Of a stretch of DNA of 64,000 bases, positions 16,268 through 25,400 are shown in pieces. Under the pieces are notes generated by a model that did no database searches, was not told where the DNA came from, and worked only from the letters and a program-made list of their open reading frames with translations. The number at the start of each line of letters is the position of its first letter. Within the stretch, counting starts at the first letter, position 1. The position numbers and the translations under genes are program-made. Source of the DNA: Prado023 sp964418695 (GTDB lineage: Bacteria > Actinomycetota > Actinomycetes > S36-B12 > CAIYMF01); contig CAYQMN010000006.1 of assembly GCA_964418695.1 (NCBI GenBank), positions 62,001-126,000 of the forward strand, given 5' to 3'.

Positions 16268-18853
16268 TCACCAGCAGTCGACTGACTCCACTCGGACCAT
16301 TGCGCTGCCCTCGGCGTCGCTGGCGGCGAGGTCCACGACTGCGCTGATGCCCCAGTCGTGGTCGCCGGCCGGGTCGTCGAGCACCTGGCGCACCCGCCAC
16401 TGCGCCGGCCCCACCTCGATCTGGAGCAGGTCCGGTCCGCGGGCGTCCGGGCCGGTGCCCACGTCCGCATGCTCGGCGAAGTACTCCTCCATCGCCGCGC
16501 GCCAGCGGTCGGCGTCCCAGCCCGACTCCTCGTCCAGCGCCCCCAAGTCGGCGTAGCGGCGCAGCGCGGCCAGCTCGACCCGGCGGAACATCGCGTTGCG
16601 GACCAGCGCCCGGAACGCGCGCACGTTCGCCGTGACCGGCGGCGGCCCCGCCTGGCCGTCCGCCCCCGCCCGCGCGCGATCCAGCGCCTGGCCCATCTCG
16701 CCGGGGTGCAGCAGCTGCTCCCACTCGTCGAGCAGGCTGGAGTCGACCTGCCGGACGAGCTCGCCCAGCCACTCGGTCAGGTCGTCGAGCTCGTCGGTGC
16801 GAGCGTCCTCGGGCACGGTCCGGCGCAGCGCCTTGTAGGCGTCGGCGAGGTAGCGCAGCACCAGCCCCTCGGACGAGGCCAGCCGGTGGTAGCCGACGTA
16901 CTCGACGAACGTCATCGCCAGCTCGCTGAGCTCCCGGGCCACCGCCTTGGGCCGCAGCTCGTGCTCGACCACCCACGGATGCGCCTCCGAGTACACGTCG
17001 TACGCGTGCTCCAGCAGGTCGGCCAGCGGCTGCGGCCAGGTGATCTCGTCGAGGCGCTCCATCCGCTCCTCGTACTCGAGGCCGTCGGCCTTCATCGCGG
17101 CGACCGCCTCGCCGCGCGCGCGGAACTGCTGGGCCATCAGCACCTGCCGCGGGTTCTCCAGGGTCGCCTCCAGCACCGAGAGGGCGTCCAGGGCGTAGGT
17201 CGGCGACTCCCGGTCCAGCAGGTCCAGGGCGGCCAGCGCGAACGTGGACAGCGGCTGGTTGAGCGCGAAGTCGACCTGGAGCTGGTCGACCAGCCGCATC
17301 GTGCGCCCCTGCTCGTCCGGCGGGTCGAGCAGCTCGAGCACTCCAGCGGCCACGAGGGAGTCGCGGATCTCCTCTGCCCGCGTGGTCAGCGTCTCGCGGG
17401 CCTCGGGCTCCTCGTCGTTGTCGGCCAGCAGGTGGGCCAGCGCGGCGCTGGCGTCCCCCGGCCGGTGCGCGACGTTGAGGACCATCGCGTGGGTCACCCG
17501 GAACCGTGAGCGCAGCGGCTCCGGCGGGGCCGCGACCAGCCGGTCGAACGTGGACCGCTGCCAGCTCGGCACCCCCTCGGGCGGCTTGCGCCGGACCACC
17601 TTGCGCCGCTTCTTCGGATCGTCCCCGGCCTTGGCGAGCAGCCGCTCGTTCTCGATCTCGTGCTCGGGCGCCTGGATCACCACCCAGCCGGTCACGTCGT
17701 AGCCCGGCCGCCCGGCCCGCCCGGCGACCTGGTGCAGCTCGCGGGCGTTGAGCAGTCGCATCCGCCGGCCGTCGAACTTGGTCAGCGAGGTGACCAGCAC
17801 CGTGCGGATCGGGACGTTGATGCCCACGCCGAGCGTGTCGGTGCCGCAGATGACCTTGAGCAGGCCGGCCCGCGCGAGCTGCTCCACGAGGCGGCGGTAC
17901 CGGGGAAGCATCCCCGCGTGGTGCACGCCCACGCCGTGCCGGACCAGCTTGGTCAGCGTGCGCCCGAACCCCGCGGTGAACCGGAAGTCGCCGATGGCCT
18001 CGGCGATCGCGTCCTTCTCCGCGCGGCTGCACAGCGGGACGCTGAGCAGCGCCTGCGCGCGTTCCAGGGCGGCAGCCTGCGTGGGATGGACGATGTAGAT
18101 GGGGGCGCGCTCGTGGGTGAGCAGCAGCTCGATCGTGTCGTGGATCGGCGTCATCGCGTACTCGAACGTCAGGGGCACCGGCCGGTCGCCGCCGGCCACG
18201 ATCGCCGCGGGCCGGCCGGTCCGCCGCTCCAGGTCCTCGCTGATCCGGCGCATGTCGCCGAGGGTCGCGGACATGAGCAGGAACTGGGCGCCGGTCAGCT
18301 CGATGAGCGGCACCTGCCAGGCCCACCCGCGTTCCCGGTCGCCGTAGTAGTGGAACTCGTCCATCACCACGACCCCGGCCTCGGTGGCCGAGCCCTCCCG
18401 CAGCGCCTTGATCGCCAGGATCTCGGCGGTCGCGCAGATGACCGGGGCATCGGGGTTCACCGCGGCGTCGCCGGTGACCATGCCCACGTGCTCGGGGCCG
18501 AGCAGCTCGCACAGGTCGAAGAACTTCTCCGACACCAGCGCCTTGATCGGGGCGGTGTAGTAGGTGCGCCGGCCGGTGGCCAGGGCGAACAGCGTGGCGC
18601 CCACCGCGACCAGGCTCTTGCCCGAGCCGGTAGGGGTGGCCAGCACCACGTGCGACCCGGCGGCCAGCTCCAGCAGCGCCTCCTCCTGGGCCGGGTAGAG
18701 CGGGCGGCCGGTGCCCGCGGCCCAGTCGGCGTACGAGGCGAGCAGGTCCTCGGGAGCGGGCGGCTCGCCGAGCGCCGCGGCGCCGGGCGCAGTGCCGGGC
18801 GTGGGCACGAGTCGCGCGAGCAGGTCGCGCAGGGTCGATTCGGCCTCGGGCAT
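16268..18853 (-). CDS. DEAD/DEAH-box helicase, DUF3516 type
   Basis: This 861-residue superfamily II helicase is close to the Ski2-like/DUF3516 group of actinobacteria. Motif I is TPTGSGKS (residues 73-80), motif II MDEFHYYG in a DEFH form, motif III MSATLGD, and motif VI QVAGRAGRPGYD. The C-terminal 350 residues are the family-specific helical domain plus a small beta domain. It is likely an RNA helicase in RNA processing or decay, but the target is unknown. The ATG at 18853 has GGAGG about eight bases upstream. It ends next to the inverted-repeat cluster. Confidence 0.88.
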   Translation of the reverse strand: MPEAESTLRDLLARLVPTPGTAPGAAALGEPPAPEDLLASYADWAAGTGRPLYPAQEEALLELAAGSHVVLATPTGSGKSLVAVGATLFALATGRRTYYTAPIKALVSEKFFDLCELLGPEHVGMVTGDAAVNPDAPVICATAEILAIKALREGSATEAGVVVMDEFHYYGDRERGWAWQVPLIELTGAQFLLMSATLGDMRRISEDLERRTGRPAAIVAGGDRPVPLTFEYAMTPIHDTIELLLTHERAPIYIVHPTQAAALERAQALLSVPLCSRAEKDAIAEAIGDFRFTAGFGRTLTKLVRHGVGVHHAGMLPRYRRLVEQLARAGLLKVICGTDTLGVGINVPIRTVLVTSLTKFDGRRMRLLNARELHQVAGRAGRPGYDVTGWVVIQAPEHEIENERLLAKAGDDPKKRRKVVRRKPPEGVPSWQRSTFDRLVAAPPEPLRSRFRVTHAMVLNVAHRPGDASAALAHLLADNDEEPEARETLTTRAEEIRDSLVAAGVLELLDPPDEQGRTMRLVDQLQVDFALNQPLSTFALAALDLLDRESPTYALDALSVLEATLENPRQVLMAQQFRARGEAVAAMKADGLEYEERMERLDEITWPQPLADLLEHAYDVYSEAHPWVVEHELRPKAVARELSELAMTFVEYVGYHRLASSEGLVLRYLADAYKALRRTVPEDARTDELDDLTEWLGELVRQVDSSLLDEWEQLLHPGEMGQALDRARAGADGQAGPPPVTANVRAFRALVRNAMFRRVELAALRRYADLGALDEESGWDADRWRAAMEEYFAEHADVGTGPDARGPDLLQIEVGPAQWRVRQVLDDPAGDHDWGISAVVDLAASDAEGSAMVRVESVDCW

Positions 18854-19213
18854 GTCCCGACCCTCCCATGGCGACCGGCTCCCGGCCGGCCCCCCGTCCC
18901 GATCGAGACTCCGGAGGAGCCGGCCCGAGCGGCCTACGACGTCGACTGCGCCCACGAGTAGCCGAGCCGCGCCCAGCGCCCGGGCCATTGCCGCCGAACC
19001 GAATCGAGACCGAGTGAGCGTGCGGGCGCTGACTTCCGCGGCGGGATCGCCGCTGCGGGTGCGGGCTGGCCAGGTGCTGGCCGAGGTGGACTTCGACGCC
19101 ATCAAGGCAGTTGGCTACGACACCAGCGTCATCATGGTGGCAACCTACGCAGCCCAGTTCGACGTTGCAGTCCCCTCCCTGCCCCTTCTCCCACCTCCAC
19201 TGGCAAAGAGACG
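18854..19213. other. Gap holding a decayed PTS gene remnant
   Basis: Bases 18854-19019 show no recognisable gene on either strand. From about 19059 the plus strand encodes the tail of a PTS EIIA domain, listed separately. The rest is likely the divergent promoter region for the helicase and whatever stood before the GH1 gene. Confidence 0.5.
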
Positions 19214-19223
19214 ATGCACATGA
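19059..19223 (+). pseudogene. Remnant of a beta-glucoside PTS EIIA domain
   Basis: The frame reads VRAGQVLAEVDFDAIKAVGY followed by DTSVIMVATYAAQFDVAVPS, then a stop at 19221-19223 that overlaps an ATG of the GH1 gene (ATGA at 19220). This aligns with the C-terminal end of glucose/beta-glucoside EIIA domains (…GxxLLEVDLDAIxAAGYDTT…VVVTN). The phosphorylated His region and the EIIB and EIIC domains are missing, so it cannot work as a transporter. The frame is open back to a GTG at 19020, so a short peptide could still be made and coupled to the next gene. Confidence 0.6.
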
Positions 19224-20641
19224 GCGACACCACGACCACCGCGTTCCCGGCCGGCTTCCTGTGGGGCGGGGCGACCGCTGCCAACCAGCTCGAAGGCGCG
19301 TACGCCGAGGGCGGCAAGGGCCTGTCGATCCAGGACGTCACGCCCAAGGGCGGCCTGAGCCCGCGCACCGCGCAGCCCACGCCGGACAACCTCAAGCTCG
19401 AGGGCATCGACTTCTACCACCGCTACGCGCAGGACATCGCGCTGTTCGCCGAGATGGGCTTCTCGGTGTTCCGGTTCTCGATCGCCTGGAGTCGCATCTT
19501 CCCCAACGGCGACGACCAGACCCCCAACGAGGAGGGCCTGGCCTTCTACGACCGGATTCTGGACGAGTGCGAGCGGCACGAGATCACCCCGCTGGTCACG
19601 ATCAGTCATTACGAGACCCCGCTGAACCTCGCTGAGAAGCACGATGGCTGGGTCAACCGGGAGCTCATCGGGCTCTACGAGCGCTACGTGCGCGTGCTGT
19701 TCGACCGCTACGGTGACCGGGTCAAGCTCTGGCTGACCTTCAACGAGATCAACTCGGTGCTGCACGCGCCGCTGATGTCCGGCGGGATCAACACCCCGAA
19801 GGACCAGCTCCGCGAGCAGGACCTCTACCAGGCCGCGCACCATGAGCTGGTCGCCTCCGCGCTGGCCACGAGGATCGCCCACGAGCTGATCCCCGACGCC
19901 AAGGTCGGCTGCATGGTCCTGGCCATGCCGATCTACCCGCTGAGCCCGGACCCGGCCGACGTGCTGGCGGTGATGCAGGCCGACCACGCCAACCTGATGT
20001 TCAGCGACGTGCACGTGCGCGGCTACTACCCGGGCTACGCGCTGCGGCACTTCCGGGAGCGCGGCATCGAGCTGGAGATCACCGACGAGGATCGCGAGAT
20101 CCTGACGAACACGGTCGACTTCGTCTCGTTCTCGTACTACATGAGCATCTGCGAGACCGCCGATCCGGCCAAGCAGACCAAGGGCAAGGGCAACATCATG
20201 GGCGGCGTCCCGAACCCCACGCTGGCGGCCTCGGAGTGGGGCTGGCAGATCGATCCGGTGGGTCTGCGGATCGTGCTCAACCAGTTCTGGGATCGTTGGC
20301 AGAAGCCGCTGTTCATCGTGGAGAACGGCCTGGGCGCCAAGGACGAGCTGGTCGAGGTCGACGGCGTGCTGACCGTGGAGGACGACTACCGGATCGCCTA
20401 CATGAACGACCATCTTGTCCAGGTGGGTCAGGCCATCGCCGACGGCGTCGACGTCATGGGCTACACGATGTGGGGTCCGATCGACCTGGTCTCGGCGTCG
20501 ACAGCGCAGCTCTCGAAGCGATACGGGTTCATCTACGTGGACCGCAACGACGACGGCACCGGCACGCTGGAGCGCTACCGCAAGAAGTCGTTCGGCTGGT
20601 ACAAGGACGTCATCGCCACCAACGGCGCCAACCTCGTCTGA
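19214..20641 (+). CDS. bglA: GH1 6-phospho-beta-glucosidase
   Basis: This 475-residue protein is a full-length GH1 enzyme. The N-terminal motif is FLWGGATAANQLEGAY, the acid/base Glu lies in LTFNEIN, and the nucleophile Glu lies in FIVENGLG. The C-terminal SKRYGFIYVDRNDDG and RYRKKSFGWYKDVI are features of the phospho-specific BglA/AscB branch. It should hydrolyse 6-phospho-beta-glucosides in the cytoplasm. The start is ATG 19214 or ATG 19220; the second overlaps the stop of the EIIA remnant, as in an old transporter-hydrolase operon. Without that transporter the substrate must now come from another PTS or a kinase. Confidence 0.88.
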   Translation: MHMSDTTTTAFPAGFLWGGATAANQLEGAYAEGGKGLSIQDVTPKGGLSPRTAQPTPDNLKLEGIDFYHRYAQDIALFAEMGFSVFRFSIAWSRIFPNGDDQTPNEEGLAFYDRILDECERHEITPLVTISHYETPLNLAEKHDGWVNRELIGLYERYVRVLFDRYGDRVKLWLTFNEINSVLHAPLMSGGINTPKDQLREQDLYQAAHHELVASALATRIAHELIPDAKVGCMVLAMPIYPLSPDPADVLAVMQADHANLMFSDVHVRGYYPGYALRHFRERGIELEITDEDREILTNTVDFVSFSYYMSICETADPAKQTKGKGNIMGGVPNPTLAASEWGWQIDPVGLRIVLNQFWDRWQKPLFIVENGLGAKDELVEVDGVLTVEDDYRIAYMNDHLVQVGQAIADGVDVMGYTMWGPIDLVSASTAQLSKRYGFIYVDRNDDGTGTLERYRKKSFGWYKDVIATNGANLV

Positions 20642-20753
20642 CCCACCAGGCCAACCCTCGTCTGCGTCGTCGATCCGGTGCTTGCCCGCGGCCTGCTCGG
20701 CCCGAGGTGACGATCCACAGTGGGCATGGACACGGTCCTGGGCGAACTCCGTG

Positions 20754-20799
20754 GTCGGATTCCGACAAAGGCACGTCGGATCCCGACAGATATGTCGGG
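20754..20799. promoter_or_regulatory. Three adjacent GTCGG palindromes, possible operator
   Basis: GTCGGATTCCGAC (20754-20766) is a perfect palindrome. GTCGGATCCCGAC (20775-20787) is near-perfect. CCCGACA-GATA-TGTCGGG (20782-20799) overlaps it with 7-bp arms. They lie 125-170 bases before the acyltransferase start, in a position suited to a dimeric regulator. Confidence 0.45.
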
Positions 20800-20924
20800 A
20801 CTCGCCCACTCTGCCGGCGGACGCCCGCGGGGGCCGGATGGGACAGTGCCGCGCGCTCGCTGGCAGACTCGGCCCTCGCGGCCGGGGGCCGGCTCGGGCC
20901 GCCGCTGACCGGAAGGGGCTCCCG

Positions 20925-22325
20925 ATGGAGCACATGGGCGTGTTGGACGCAGGATTCCTGCACATGGAGCGCACGGGCATCCCGCTGCATGTGGGCTCCC
21001 TGATGATCTTCGAGGGCCCGGCGCCGACCTACGAGGAGTACAAGGACGCGCTGGAGAGCCGGCTGTTCCTGGTCCCGCGGTACCGGCAGAAGGTGCGGAC
21101 GGTCCCGCTGCACCTGTCGACGCCCGCGTGGGTCGACGACCCGCACTTCTCCATCGACTACCACGTGCGGCACAGCGCCCTGCCCGAGCCCGGCGACGAC
21201 GAGCAGCTCAAGCGCCTGTTCAGCCGCGTGATGGGCATCCCGCTGGACACCCGCCGCCCGGTCTGGGAGGCCTGGCTGGTCGAGGGGCTCGGAGGCGGCC
21301 GGTGGGCGCTGATGAACAAGGCGCATCACTGCATGATCGACGGGATGTCCGGGGCGGACATCACCTCGCTGCTGCTCTCGCTGTCTCCGGACGCGAAGGC
21401 GCCCTCCGGGCCCTCGTGGCAGCCCCACGCCGAGCCCACCTCGACCGAGGTGGTGATCGACGGGGTGGCCCACGCGATCACGCACCCGGTGCAGCGGGCC
21501 AGCCACATCGTCGACCTGGTGCGCTCGGTGCCCAAGGCGACGGCGCTGCGCGCGGCGATCGGCGTCAAGGGCCTGGTCCCCACGCTGACCATGGTCCCGC
21601 CGAACCGGTTCGGCCTGAACGGCGAGATCTCGCCGCATCGTCGCTGGACCTGGGTGCACGGGTCGCTGGGCGACGTCAAGGCCGTGCGCAGGGCGACCGG
21701 TGCGACCGTGAACGACGTGATCCTGGCCTCGATCAGCCTGGGCTTCCGGCAGTTCCTCAAGGACCGCGGGGAGGACGTGTCCGAAGGGGTGGTCACCTCG
21801 CTGGTCCCGGTCTCCACGCGCCCGGCCGGCCAGTCCGGCCAGCACGACAACCAGGTCACGGCGATGTTCGCCGACCTGCCGGTCGGGATCGAGTCGCCGC
21901 TGGAGACCCTGGCCGAGATCAACCGTCAGCTCGCACACCTGAAGACCGCCGGCGGGGCGGTCTCGGTCAACCTCATGACCAAGGCCGGCGACTTCGTGCC
22001 CTCCACCCTGCTGGCGCTGGGCGTGCGCGCGTCCGCGCGGGCAGCTCAGCGCAGCGTCTCGACGGTGACGACGAACATCCCCGGCCCGCAGGCACCCCTC
22101 TACTTCCTCGGGCGCGAGCTGCTGGGGAACTATCCGTTCATCCCGATCGCCATGGATCTGCGGATCGCGATCGGCATCTTCAGCTACAACGGTGCGATCA
22201 CGATGGGCATCACCGGCGACTACGAGGCGATGGAGGACATCGAGAACCTGGCATCGGCCATCGAGGACGCCCTGCGCCGGCTGACCGAGGACGCCGCGTC
22301 GCTGCCCTCGTCGCCGGCGAGCTGA
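20925..22325 (+). CDS. WS/DGAT/MGAT family O-acyltransferase
   Basis: This 466-residue protein is a wax ester synthase/diacylglycerol acyltransferase family member. The catalytic motif HHxxxDG is HHCMIDG at residues 134-140, and the C-terminal domain has the conserved NVPGP-like segment TNIPGPQAPLYFLG. It would esterify acyl-CoA to diacylglycerol or long-chain alcohols for storage lipid, at the membrane or lipid-body surface. The ATG at 20925 has GGAAGGGG about seven bases upstream. The neighbouring acyl-CoA carboxylase fits a lipid-metabolism setting, but it is on the other strand and in its own unit. Confidence 0.87.
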   Translation: MEHMGVLDAGFLHMERTGIPLHVGSLMIFEGPAPTYEEYKDALESRLFLVPRYRQKVRTVPLHLSTPAWVDDPHFSIDYHVRHSALPEPGDDEQLKRLFSRVMGIPLDTRRPVWEAWLVEGLGGGRWALMNKAHHCMIDGMSGADITSLLLSLSPDAKAPSGPSWQPHAEPTSTEVVIDGVAHAITHPVQRASHIVDLVRSVPKATALRAAIGVKGLVPTLTMVPPNRFGLNGEISPHRRWTWVHGSLGDVKAVRRATGATVNDVILASISLGFRQFLKDRGEDVSEGVVTSLVPVSTRPAGQSGQHDNQVTAMFADLPVGIESPLETLAEINRQLAHLKTAGGAVSVNLMTKAGDFVPSTLLALGVRASARAAQRSVSTVTTNIPGPQAPLYFLGRELLGNYPFIPIAMDLRIAIGIFSYNGAITMGITGDYEAMEDIENLASAIEDALRRLTEDAASLPSSPAS

Positions 22326-22410
22326 GCGCGACGCCGGGCTACGGGCTGAGGGGGACGCCGGGCTGAGCGGGACGCCGGGCTGAGGAGACGGGCTGAGGCG
22401 GGCTGAGGGA
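22326..22410. repeat. Short tandem repeat after the acyltransferase gene
   Basis: Degenerate direct copies of GGGACGCCGGGCTGAG follow the stop codon and shrink to GCGGGCTGAG. They look like replication slippage of the gene's 3' flank. No terminator hairpin is evident. Confidence 0.5.
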
Positions 22411-22455
22411 GCGCAGCAGGGCGGCCGAGGGTTCGCCCCGGACCCGCCCGGCGGC

Positions 22456-25400
22456 TCACCAGGGGTCGAGGCCGGGGCGCCGGCTGGCGTTGGTCCACCC
22501 CTCCCGCGGCGGGGTCGGGGCGGCGAGCAGCGTGGCGACCACTGCGGCGCGGGTGTCCGCCGGGTCGACGACGTCGTCGATCTCCAGGTGGCGCGCGGCG
22601 CTGACCGCGGCGCCGCGCTCGTAGGCCTGGGCGACCAGCCCCTCGAACACGCGGGCGCGCTCGGCCTCGTCGGTGATCGCGGCCAGCCGGTCGCGCGCGC
22701 CGAGCCGGACCGCCCCCTCCAGCCCCATCGCCCCGAACTCGCCGCTGGGCCAGGCCAGGGTGGCGACGGTCTGGTGGAAGCCGCCGGCGGCCATCGCCAT
22801 CGCGCCGAGGCCGTAGGCCTTGCGCAGCACGACGGTCACCAGCGGGACGCTCAGGTTGGCGCCGCGGACGAAGAGCCGAGAGAAGTGCCGCACCGTGGCC
22901 TGTCGCTCGGAGTCCGGGCCGACCATGAAGCCGGGGGTGTCGCACAGCGAGAGCACCGGCAGCGCGTAGGCATCGCAGAGCTGGAGGAACCGGGCGAGCT
23001 TGTCCGCCGCGGCGGCGTCGATCGCGCCGCCGTTGGCCATCGGCTGGTTGGCGATCACGCCGAGCGGGCGGCCCTCGATGCGGGCCAGCGCGGTGACGGC
23101 TGCCGGGCCGAACTCGCGGCGCAGCTCCAAGACTGAGCCGACGTCGCTGATGGCGTGCATGGCGGCCCGCACGTCGTAGGCGCGGCGGCGATCCTCCGGC
23201 ACGACCAGCCGCAGCGCCCTCGGGTCGGGGGCTGTCCACTGCGCGATCGGCCCCTGGACGTAGCCCAGGTACTGCCGCGCGACGGTGGCGGCCTCGGCCT
23301 CGTCGGTGACCACGACATCGACCACGCCGTTGCGCGCCTGCACCTGGATCGGGCCGACGTCGTGGGGGTCGACCACGCCCAGTCCGCCGCCCTCGATCAT
23401 CGCCGGGCCGCCCATGCCGATCGAGGAGTCGCGGGTCGCGATCACCACGTCGCAGGTGCCCAGCAGCGCCGCGTTGCCCGCGAAGCAGAAGCCGGCCGCG
23501 ATGCCGACGAGCGGAACCTGCCCGCTGAGCCGGCCCATTGCGGCGAACGAGGTGACGTGCAGCCCGGCGACGACCGGCACGTCGGTGTCGTGGGGCCGGC
23601 CGCCACCGCCTTCGGCGAACAGGATCACCGGATGCCGTTCGCGCTCGGCGACCCCGAGCAGGCGGTCGAGCTTGGCGTGGCTGTGCACGCCCTGGGTCCC
23701 GGCCAGGACCGTGAAGTCGTAGGCGGCGACGGCGACGGTCGAGCGCTCCGGCCCGAAGGCGTCGGCGTTGACCCGGCCCAGGCCGGTGACGATGCCGTCG
23801 GCGGGGGTGCGCTCGATCAGCTCGTCGAGCGGTCGGTGCTTGCGCTGGGCGGCGACGGTCAGCCCGCCGTACTCGACGAGCAGCCCGTCGTCGGTCACTG
23901 CGGCGACGTTCTCCCGTGCGGTTCGTCGGCCCCGCTCGTGGCGGGCGGCCACGGCGGCGGGACGGGCGGCGTCGCCGAGCGGCTCGTGGGCGGCCCGGGC
24001 CCGGGCCAGGTCGGCCCGAATCGCGTCCAGCTCGGCGGATGGACGCAGCGGAGCGGGGAGCGGGGCGGGGAGCGGGGCGGCGGGGGCGGTGTGGGCCGGG
24101 GAGGGGGAAGGGGAGGGGGCGACCGGGACCGCGTGCGCCGGGGCGGGAGCCGCCGGGGCCGGGGCCGCCGGGGCCGCCGGGGCCGGGGATTCGGATCGCG
24201 GACCGGGCGCGTCCACGGTCGCGGACGTCGAGGGCTCCAGGGTGAGCAGCGGCTGGCCCTCGGTGACCGGGTGACCGATCGCGACCGCGATCCCCGTGAC
24301 TCGACCGGCCCACGGTGAATGCACGGGGTGATGCATCTTCATGGCGTCCAGCAGCAGGAGCTCAGCGCCGGCCTCCACCTCGTCGCCCACGGCGACGTGC
24401 AGTGTCGCGACGGTCCCCGCCAGGTGCGCCCGAAGAGCGCCGTTGTCGGAATGCGGCGTGGGTCTGGTCGGGGTCTGGTCCAGGGTCCGAGCCCCGTCCC
24501 GGGTCCGAGCCCCGTCCCGGCCACCTGGCGTCTCGCCCCACGGGCTGCCCGCCGCGGTTGGGTCCGTCGCCGCCCCGAGACGCTCGCCCCCTACGGTCGC
24601 CCCGTCCGCTTCCGCCCCCGGCGCCCTCTCGAACCGGGCCGCCCGGCCCAGCAGCTCCTCGGCGTGCCGCTCGAACCAGCCGGTGTCGCACTGCCCGGCG
24701 ATCAGGTCCGGGTGCTCGACCACGGCCCGCTGCACCGCCAGGTTGGTGGTCACCCCGTCGATCTCGGTCTCGGCCAGCGCCGCGCCGGCCAGCCGCACGG
24801 CTGCCGTCAGGCTCGGTCCGTGCACCACCAGCTTGACGAGCAGGGGGTCGTACGCGGCGCCGACGACCGACCCGCGACGCACCGCCGGATCGACGCGGAT
24901 GCCCGCACCGGCCGGCAGGTCGAGCTGGCGGAGGGTGCCGGTCGCGGGCAGCGCGGTCGCGTCGGCCTGGATGCGCTCGGCGGTGAGGCGTACCTGGAGG
25001 GCGGTGCCGCGGGGGGTAGGTCCGCGCCCGGTCTCGATGCCCAGGTCGGTGAGGGTCAGCCCGGCGGCGAGCTGGAGCTGCAGCAGCACGAGGTCGATCC
25101 CGAGCACCTGCTCGGAGACCGTGTGCTCGACCTGCAGCCGCGGGTTGCACTCCAGGAACCAGAAGTCGCCGTCGGGCTTGGCGAGGAACTCCACCGTGCC
25201 CACGCCGACCAGCCCGGCGGCGGCGCCGATCCGAGTGGCTGCCTGCAGCATCCTGCTGCGGGCGTGCTCGGGCAGCACGGTGCTGGGGGCGATCTCGACC
25301 AGCTTCTGGTGGTGGCGCTGGATGCTGCACTCGCGGTCCCACAGGTGGCGCACGCGGCCTTGGGCGTCGCCGGCGATCTGCACCTCGACGTGCCGCGCCC

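Noticed and set aside
23155..24318. A long plus-strand frame inside the carboxylase gene
   Set aside because: Low-complexity translation opposite a gene with full catalytic motifs.
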